Origin: Deltaproteobacteria bacterium
GTDB taxonomy: Bacteria; Desulfobacterota; DSM-4660; Desulfatiglandales; Desulfatiglandaceae
Assembly (NCBI GenBank): GCA_019307645.1
Contig: JAFDJF010000026.1
Coordinates: 1-11,019 of the forward strand
Reading direction: 5' to 3'
Length of the DNA stretch: 11,019 bases
This document shows, piece after piece, positions 6,545 to 11,019 of this stretch; position 1 is the first letter of the stretch, and each line of letters opens with the position of its first letter. The translations under genes were made by a program, and so were the position numbers. The notes beneath the pieces are model-generated. The model ran no database searches. It had not been told where the DNA came from and saw nothing but the letters and a program-made list of their open reading frames with translations.

Positions 6545-7321
6545 TTAAACGTCCCTTTTGCAGACCGTATAAAGGGGTGATCGCCCCCTTATTTCTGAAA
6601 CCTCAACGAGTTCTTTCCTCCTCATGGACTGAACCTGCTGAAATGTATGAGGGGGCGGAATATCCAGACGCTTCGAGATCTCCTTAACGGACAAGGCCTC
6701 TTTTTCCACCAGCATCAGGATCTCCTGGAGCATGATCTCTTCCACAATTACACCATCCAGGAGTCTTCCGATTTCGTGGGATGTGAAGACCTCGCCGTAT
6801 GCGTTCCCGTCTTGCATAAATTCGGTCTGTTTGGCTGCCACCCATCGCAATTTTTCTCCTTTTACGGCACGCTCTGCCGCCGCCAGTTTGGCGCTCAGCC
6901 GGTGCTGCCCTTTTGGGTCATCTGTTCCCAACGGTCCCATTTCCTTTATCTGATTTGTAAAATGGGTAACAACCTCGGCAAAGCGTGGACCTTCCGCAGC
7001 AGACACCCATTCAAGAAGGAGTCTTTCAGGATTTATTTTCAGGTGCCTAAGCAGCCTCGTTACCACATTTACCATGTTGACGGCTTCCTCATTACCAGAC
7101 TGGTAATGGCATTCACCCGGGTGTCAGCCCCCCACCCAGATGCCGTCACATGCATTTAAGAAACCCTTTATGATGAATAACGGATCTACCCTTCCGGTGC
7201 ACATCACCCTTACCACCCGAATGTTGGAAGGGTACTGGATACGGGATACCCCTGCCAGGTCTCCACCGGCGTAAGCACACCAGTTGCATAATATGCCTAA
7301 AATTCTTGGTTCAAAATTCAT
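6545..7321 (-). CDS. mvhD: MvhD/FrhD-type hydrogenase iron-sulfur subunit, selenoprotein, with C-terminal winged helix
   Basis: Reading through one in-frame TGA (7124-7126, residue 66) gives a 258-residue protein. The first ~140 residues are a typical MvhD: FEPRILGILCNWCAYAG with Cys12 and Cys15, DLAGVSRIQYP, IRVVRVMCTGRVDP with Cys41, then GG-U-HPGEC with Sec66 and Cys71, and EWVSAAEGPRFAEVV. MvhD is the small iron-sulfur protein that links HdrA to its hydrogenase or dehydrogenase partner. The TGA replaces the Cys of the conserved GCHPGxCHY motif, a known Sec position in methanogen VhuD and in BamF of anaerobic benzoate degraders. The frame and homology continue without break after it. Residues ~197-254 (LQEILMLVEKEALSVKEISKRLD..., ending GRSPLYTV) look like a winged-helix domain beyond the usual MvhD length. 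The ATG at 7321 lies eight bases after the hdrA stop, with GGGAAG overlapping that stop. Confidence 0.92.
7090..7108 (-). promoter_or_regulatory. Putative SECIS hairpin of mvhD
   Basis: On the minus strand CATTACCA pairs perfectly over 8 base pairs with TGGTAATG around the loop GTC. The loop begins 24 bases after the last base of the UGA, inside the range described for bacterial SECIS elements, and its first base is G, as usual for SelB binding. Confidence 0.8.
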
Positions 7322-7329
7322 GATCTTCC

Positions 7330-10300
7330 CTAATAAAAATTCACAGCCAGCGCATCGATCTGAGACAGGATCTGCTCGCTGGTGAATCTGCACATGGTGA
7401 TTGCCAGGCGGGGACACTTTGAGGCACAAATGCCGCAACCTTTACATGAGGCAGATATGGTTTGGGCTTTGTCTCCGCCATCAGTCGCCACTACTTTGAT
7501 TGAGCCGTAAGGGCACAGATACTCGCAAATCCCGCATCCGAAACACTTGTCCGGATCAACTGAGCTGACAATAGGTTCCACCAGCACATACCCCCTTGCC
7601 AGGGGAATGGCGGCCCGCGCTGCCGCGGCCTGGGCCTGAGATAAAGACTCGTCTATGGGCTTTGGAGAATGGGCCAGACCACATACAAAGATGCCGTCAG
7701 TGGCAAAATCAACAGGCCTTAGTTTTGCATGAGCTTCCTGAAAAAATCCTTCTGAGTTCAACGGAACCTTCAAAAGCTTTGATATTTCCTCATTCTCTCC
7801 GGGGATAACAGCCGCGCTCAGGACAAGGGCGGATGGACTGATGACGATCTTTTCCCCGATCAAGGGATCAAAGCAGTCAAGCCGGAGCCTGCTTTCTTCT
7901 TCCGTCACCACAGGTTTGTTGTCATCATCATATGGGATAAAAATAACCCCTTCCTGTCTTGCCTGAGAGTAAAAATCCTCGCTAAAGCCATAGGTCCTGA
8001 TGTCTTTATAGAGGATATAGATATTGGAAGAGGGATTGAGTGATTTTATTTTCAGGGCATTTTTTATGGCTGCGTTGCAGCAGATTTTGCTGCAATAGGG
8101 TCTTTCCTTTGTTCTCGAGCCCACACACTGAATCATGACCACGTCAGAAAGCTCAGAAGGGGAATATTCCCTTTTGGCAAGTTTTTCTCCCAGCTTTTTC
8201 TGGGTTACGACCGCCGGATGTTGTCCATGCAGATATTCTTTTGGCTGATATTCCTGCGCGCCGGTGGCCACGATGATGATGCCGTGGGATAATTGGCGCT
8301 CGTTTCCGTCTGAAATGATACGTGTATTAAAGTTTCCAATGTAACCGGTTACTTCCTTGATCCGGGCTTCTGTGTAAACCTGAATCAAGGGGTGATCTAA
8401 CACTTTTTCTTGGGTGTCTTTCAATAATTCCTGGGGATTATTCTTTCTAAGCGTATAAAAAAGGTCCCGGAGGTTCCCGCCCAGTTCCTTGTTTTTCTCC
8501 ACCAGACAGCACTCAAAACCCTGGTCAGCCAGGGCCAGGGCAGCTGTCATGCCCGAAAGCCCGCCGCCAATAACCAGTCCTTTTGGGATGACTGAAACCG
8601 TCTGTTCCTTTAAGGGAGACAGGAGTCCGGCTTTCGCAACCCCCATTCTGATGATGTCTTTGGCTTTTTCTGTCGCAGCATGGGGTTCCTGGGCATGCAC
8701 CCATGTGCATTGATCCCTGATATTGGCCATCTCGAAGAGACACCGATTCAGACCCACTTCCCTGATGGTCTCCTGGAAAAGGGGTTCATGAGTACGCGGG
8801 GTACACGCGGCCAGCACCACCCGGTTTAACTCCTGATCCCGGATGATTTGTTTGATCTTTTCCTGGCTGTCGCGGGAACAGGCATAGAGGCTTTCTTCCA
8901 CATAAACCACCTGATCCAGGCTTTTCGCATACTCTGTTAACTGGGTAACATCGGCAACCCCTGCAACATTAATCCCACAGTGACAGACGAAGACCCCGAT
9001 TCTGGGTTTCTTGCCTTCTACGTCAATTTCAGGGACAAGCTCCTTTTTTTCCACCAATGACCCACGGGCATCAGACAAAAGCGCGGAAGCTAGAGATACG
9101 GCCCCGCTTGCCTGCACCACACTGTCGGGAATATCCTTGGGGGCTTGAAAGGAGCCAGCTACAAATACCCCTTCTTTACTGGTCAGGGTGGGAGAGAATT
9201 CGTGGGTATCGCAGAACTTAGCTTTGTTAAGCCCAAAACCAATGGTTTTAGCCAGATCGTTAGACGTTTTCGATGATTCCAGCCCAACGGACAGGACCAC
9301 CAGATCAAACGTTTCGGTTTCATGGCTGCCGTCTTCGGTTACAAATTTCAGAACCAGGTCTTCCTCGTCCAGGGATCTTTCCAGGGATGACAGGCGACTT
9401 TTAACAAATTTGATCCCGAACTCGTTTTTTGCCCGCAAAAAGAAGCTCTCAAATCCTTTACCCTGGGTCCGGATATCCATATAAAATATGGTGATGTCTA
9501 ACTCCGGATCATGTTCTTTGGCAACAATCGCCTCTTTGATGGCATAGGTGCAGCACACGGAAGAGCAATGGCTGTTGGTCGCCAGATCCCTGCTGCCAAT
9601 GCACTGAAGGAAGGCTATTTTTTTGGGGTGAGCCCCGTCAGAGAGTCGGGTAATCTTTCCCTGAAACGGACCTGAGGCAGACAGCATGCGTTCAAATTCA
9701 ATGCTTGTGATTACATTCGGGTATTCCCCGTACCCATAGTTTTTCTTCCTTCTGGCATCAAAGGCATCAAAGCCGGGGGCAAGGATAACCGCACCCACTT
9801 CCAGGTCCAGGATCTCTTCCTGCTGGTTCAGATTGATGGCTTTAAGCTCCTTACAGGCCTGCTCACACTGACGGCATTCTTTTTTTATCAGGAAAAGGCA
9901 TGTCCCAGGATCGATCACATAAGAGGCGGGCACTGCCTGGGGATAGGGGATATAAAGAGATTTGGCATTCACCAGGCTTACGTTGTAGAGATCAGGCATC
10001 TCTACCGGACAGTATTCCACACAGGAGCCGCATGCATTGCAGATGTCCTCGTCCACATACCGGGGCTTTTTAAGAACCCTTACGCTGAAGTTTCCTGCTT
10101 CGCCTTCTATGGATTTCAGCTTTGCGTTTGATATGATCTTGATGTTGCTGTGTCTTCCAGACTCCACGAGTTTGGGAGACAAAATTCACATGGCGCAATC
10201 CAGGGTGGGAAAGGTCTTATCCAGCTGCGCCATGGCCCCGCCAATGGCAGGGGAGCTTTCCACCAGATACACAAGATATCCCAGCTCTGCCATGTCTAGA

Positions 10301-10371
10301 GAGGCCTGGATTCCGGCGATCCCTCCACCAACCACCATCACGGCACCCACGTTTTTAATCTCTGAGCCCAT
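7330..10371 (-). CDS. hdrA: HdrA-like FAD/iron-sulfur protein, tandem fusion, selenoprotein
   Basis: Reading through one in-frame TGA (10186-10188) gives 1013 residues. The first half is an HdrA flavin core: VVGGGIAG (13-20), then [26 protein letters not shown] with Cys59 and Sec62 in a CxxU arrangement, a ferredoxin motif (Cys111, 114, 117, 121), a second Cys set (158, 166, 169, 173), and CIGSRD...CC near 257-274. The second half starts like a classical HdrA N-terminus (IGVFVCHCG, Cys463/465; [20 protein letters not shown]), followed by a second FAD core (VIGGGLSG, 600-607) without the Cys insert, and ends with two ferredoxin motifs (Cys943-953 and 976-986). HdrA proteins pass or bifurcate electrons through FAD and [4Fe-4S] clusters in the cytoplasm. 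Sec at residue 62 corresponds to a Cys position known to be Sec in some methanogen HdrA. The ATG at 10371 has GAGGGA upstream and follows the hdrC stop by 11 bases. Confidence 0.93.
10151..10181 (-). promoter_or_regulatory. Putative SECIS hairpin of hdrA
   Basis: On the minus strand, starting 5 bases after the UGA, TGTCT (10181-10177) pairs with AGACA (10155-10151), CC (10176-10175) with GG (10158-10157) past a bulged A, and after a 3x2 internal loop ACTC (10171-10168) pairs with GAGT (10164-10161) around the loop GTG. The loop starts 19 bases after the UGA and begins with G, as expected of a bacterial SECIS. Confidence 0.78.
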
Positions 10372-10382
10372 TTATTTTTCCC

Positions 10383-10853
10383 TCAAAGTTGATCGGCTAC
10401 CTGATTCAACAGGTCCTTTGGGTTAACAATCACGTCTTCATGCTTTTTAGGTGCAATCGCAATGACCATATGATGCCTTATGGTCTGGGAGAACCGGTCT
10501 ATTTCCTGTATGGTCTTTAAAAAGGACGGCTTCACATAGCCTTCTTTTACCGCCATTTCCCGCAACACAGCCATGACTTTGACAAACTGGACATCCTGCG
10601 GGCAGTGGAAGGAACAGGTAAAACACATGCTGCAAAGCCATATAATATCCGAAGAGAGCACTTTTTCCTTCATTCCCAAAAGTATCATCCGGATAATCTT
10701 TCGCGGATCATAGGCATGATCCACCTCGGATGCAGGGCACCCGCCAGTGCATGCGCCGCAGGCAAAACACGCCTTGAGATTTTCTCCCCCCGGATGGGAG
10801 GAAACTTCAAATTTGAAATCCGGATCCAGTTTGTTCAGCAATACCTCTTCCAA
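10383..10853 (-). CDS. hdrC: HdrC-like iron-sulfur protein
   Basis: The 156-residue cytoplasmic protein has two CxxCxxCxxxCP motifs: Cys29, 32, 35, 39 (ACFACGACTGGCP) and Cys74, 77, 80, 84 (LCSMCFTCSFHCP), the layout of HdrC and related two-cluster proteins such as the QmoC soluble domain. No membrane helices are present, so it is soluble HdrC rather than DsrM/QmoC-like. In heterodisulfide reductases HdrC passes electrons from HdrA to HdrB; no HdrB is in this window. The start is TTG at 10853, chosen because GGGGAG lies about 10 bases upstream and no in-frame ATG or GTG occurs before the first cluster. It is the first visible gene of the operon; its leader contains a copy of the family C repeat. 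Confidence 0.88.
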   Translation of the reverse strand: MEEVLLNKLDPDFKFEVSSHPGGENLKACFACGACTGGCPASEVDHAYDPRKIIRMILLGMKEKVLSSDIIWLCSMCFTCSFHCPQDVQFVKVMAVLREMAVKEGYVKPSFLKTIQEIDRFSQTIRHHMVIAIAPKKHEDVIVNPKDLLNQVADQL

Positions 10854-10866
10854 TTTTCTTGTCTCC

Positions 10867-10901
10867 CCTTCGTCATTCGGAATTCATGTATTCGTTATTC
10901 G
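10867..10901 (-). repeat. Dispersed repeat copy next to the hdrC ribosome binding site
   Basis: Read on the minus strand, this 35-base segment matches 5278-5319 exactly apart from a 7-base insertion (ATCGATT) in the latter; the longest uninterrupted identity is 23 bases. It ends in GACGAAGG, which runs straight into the GGGGAG Shine-Dalgarno of hdrC. Confidence 0.75.
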
Positions 10902-10924
10902 ATTGTTCATTCGGCTTTTGAAAC

Positions 10925-10941
10925 CTGGTCCTCAGGGCCAG
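10925..10941. other. Small hairpin in the hdrC leader
   Basis: On the plus strand CTGGTCC pairs with GGGCCAG over 7 base pairs (one G-U) around the loop TCA; on the minus strand the same stem has one mismatch. It could be an operator or part of a repeat element. The remaining leader to 11019 shows no clear -35/-10 pair. Confidence 0.4.
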
Positions 10942-11019
10942 TCGAAGATCCCGCTATTCGGGGGTCAGAGAGTGATGGCTCTGCCGTGTTGATAGGGACT
11001 AATTGATAATAGTGATCTA

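Noticed and set aside
7075..7126. A separate regulator gene starting at the ATG at 7075
   Set aside because: The sequence between the TGA at 7124-7126 and this ATG encodes conserved MvhD residues (HPGEC) in the same frame, so the ATG is internal.
6647..7159. Plus-strand open frame opposite mvhD (and similar long frames opposite hdrA and glyS)
   Set aside because: They are antisense to genes with clear homology, lack family resemblance and reflect codon bias of the real strand.
10186..10188. hdrA as a pseudogene or two separate genes split by a stop codon
   Set aside because: The frame is unchanged across the TGA, the residue is a known Sec/Cys site, a SECIS-like hairpin follows, and the TTG at 10182 has no ribosome binding site and lies inside a conserved motif.

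Overview
The window most likely comes from an anaerobic member of the Desulfobacterota (sulfate reducers and syntrophs). The evidence is a heterodisulfide-reductase-like electron-transfer operon of the type common in that group, a corrinoid-pathway pterin-binding protein, separate glyQ and glyS genes, AT-rich spacers full of inverted repeats, and apparent use of UGA as selenocysteine. The taxonomic call is inference from gene content; there is no rRNA or other marker here.

Layout. Bases 1-321 hold an inverted-repeat element and the leader of a short MtrH/AcsE-like pterin-binding protein (322-1011, +). A spacer with a second inverted-repeat element (1068-1235) precedes glyQ (1273-2148, +) and glyS (2248-4326, +), the two subunits of bacterial glycyl-tRNA synthetase. 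A GC-rich hairpin directly after the glyS stop shares sequence with the element at the window start. A convergent PilZ-domain gene follows (4435-4842, -). Bases 4843-5523 carry no convincing gene but contain a third inverted-repeat element.

The rest is one minus-strand operon, read from high to low coordinates: hdrC-like (10383-10853), hdrA-like (7330-10371), mvhD-like (6545-7321) and a COG2159 amidohydrolase (5524-6519), with gaps of 11, 8 and 25 bases. The main result is that both hdrA and mvhD contain one in-frame TGA, exactly where the families carry a conserved Cys that is Sec in some relatives. Each TGA is followed at bacterial SECIS spacing by a hairpin with a 3-base G-first loop. A conventional gene caller would break both genes. 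Read through, they give a 1013-residue HdrA (Sec62, in a CxxU motif) and a 258-residue MvhD (Sec66).

How the operon genes may work together (inference from family knowledge): HdrC carries two [4Fe-4S] clusters, HdrA is an FAD and iron-sulfur flavoprotein of the electron-bifurcating type, and MvhD is the iron-sulfur adaptor that links HdrA to a hydrogenase, formate dehydrogenase or other oxidoreductase. No HdrB, hydrogenase or dehydrogenase subunit is visible, so the redox partner must be encoded elsewhere, possibly upstream beyond the window end. The downstream amidohydrolase suggests, without proving, a link to ring-compound or carboxylic-acid catabolism. BamE and BamF of the anaerobic benzoyl-CoA reductase complex are an HdrA-like/MvhD-like pair, with BamF a selenoprotein.
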